Part shown: positions 32,236-32,395 of the stretch, in pieces
How the letters are laid out: each line of letters begins with the position of its first letter
Position numbering within the stretch: the first letter of the stretch is position 1
Source: CBDUXP01 sp965371225 [NCBI: uncultured bacterium]
Lineage (GTDB): Bacteria > Abyssobacteria > SURF-5 > CBDUXP01
NCBI GenBank assembly: GCA_965371225.1
Contig: CBDUXP010000044.1
Coordinates: 1 to 32,395 of the forward strand
Length of the DNA stretch: 32,395 nt
Direction: 5' to 3'
Made by a program: the position numbers and the translations under genes
The notes under the pieces: generated by a model
What the model saw: only the letters and a program-made list of their open reading frames with translations
Databases searched by the model: none
What the model was told of the DNA's origin: nothing

Positions 32236-32395
32236 TTAGAAACCCTCGGGTTCGGTCCAGGTGCCGAACTCCGCGCGGAACACGTCGGCCATCTCCCCTT
32301 CCGTCGCACCGACCCGCGCGCACTCGAGCAATTTCTCGATCAGGTTCGCCCCGTCCGTGCAGCCGGTCCCCAGCTCGCCCAGCCGCCGCTGCACC
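32236..32395 (-). CDS. Methylmalonyl-CoA mutase large subunit, C-terminal end only
   Basis: The 52 visible residues before the TAA at 32236 contain 'TDGANLIEKLLECARVGAT', 'EGEMADVFRAEFGTW' and end 'TEPEGF'. This is the usual C-terminus of the catalytic subunit of acyl-CoA mutases ('ARA.AT.GEI.D.LR.VFG.y'). The 5' part is outside the window. With the B12-binding subunit just downstream it forms a split mutase. Confidence 0.85.
   Translation of the reverse strand, partial: VQRRLGELGTGCTDGANLIEKLLECARVGATEGEMADVFRAEFGTWTEPEGF

Overview
The window is about 32.4 kb of GC-rich bacterial chromosome. It is densely packed, and most genes lie on the minus strand. An ADP-heptose/LPS-type glycosyltransferase (GT9), type IV pilus retraction ATPases and several polytopic envelope proteins point to a diderm (Gram-negative) bacterium. 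DapL-type lysine synthesis, a split methylmalonyl-CoA mutase and a dense cluster of 'GTAGGGGC' hairpin repeats suggest an uncultured lineage rather than a familiar proteobacterium. I cannot name the phylum from sequence alone.

Layout from left to right. 1-289 is the 5' part of methylmalonyl-CoA epimerase. 299-2088 is a divergent GT9 / methyltransferase pair. 2095-7448 is one minus-strand operon: UbiA-type prenyl-phosphate transferase, DUF362 protein, glutaredoxin-like protein, LipB, PilU-like ATPase, PilT. Three of its junctions are ATGA overlaps. 7662-8327 is a lone plus-strand membrane protein. 8330-16449 is a long cofactor and housekeeping run: folB, folK, panB, panC, panD, nadA, gltX, recO and a GT-C-like membrane protein. 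16450-17194 is a non-coding block of hairpin repeats. 17195-18379 is dapL. 18475-24005 is an envelope block: a short Y-I-D-A-G-T-G membrane protein, a NoeA-like methyltransferase and two paralogous alkaline-phosphatase-superfamily membrane proteins, with tRNA-Ala(CGC) between the paralogues. 24196-24525 is a small membrane-anchored protein. 24555-28276 is topA-xerC-hslV. 28351-29390 is a YacP-type NYN ribonuclease and a small orphan. 29594-31330 is a lower-GC accessory patch with two different HNH proteins around a 5'-truncated Phd antitoxin. 31618-32395 is the cobalamin-binding subunit and the 3' end of the large subunit of methylmalonyl-CoA mutase, separated by an inverted-repeat element.

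The genes supply CoA precursors (panBCD), folate (folB, folK), NAD (nadA), lipoate transfer (lipB), lysine/peptidoglycan precursor (dapL) and propionate/methylmalonyl metabolism. Topology and recombination (topA, xerC, recO) and surface polymers and pili make up much of the rest.

The most interesting parts are four. The envelope cassette at 18.5-24.0 kb may be an undescribed surface-polymer modification system. The hairpin array at 16.6-17.2 kb shows compensatory stem changes. The HNH/antitoxin patch at 29.6-31.3 kb looks transferred. An RNA hairpin followed by a U-tract overlaps the panB ribosome binding site.
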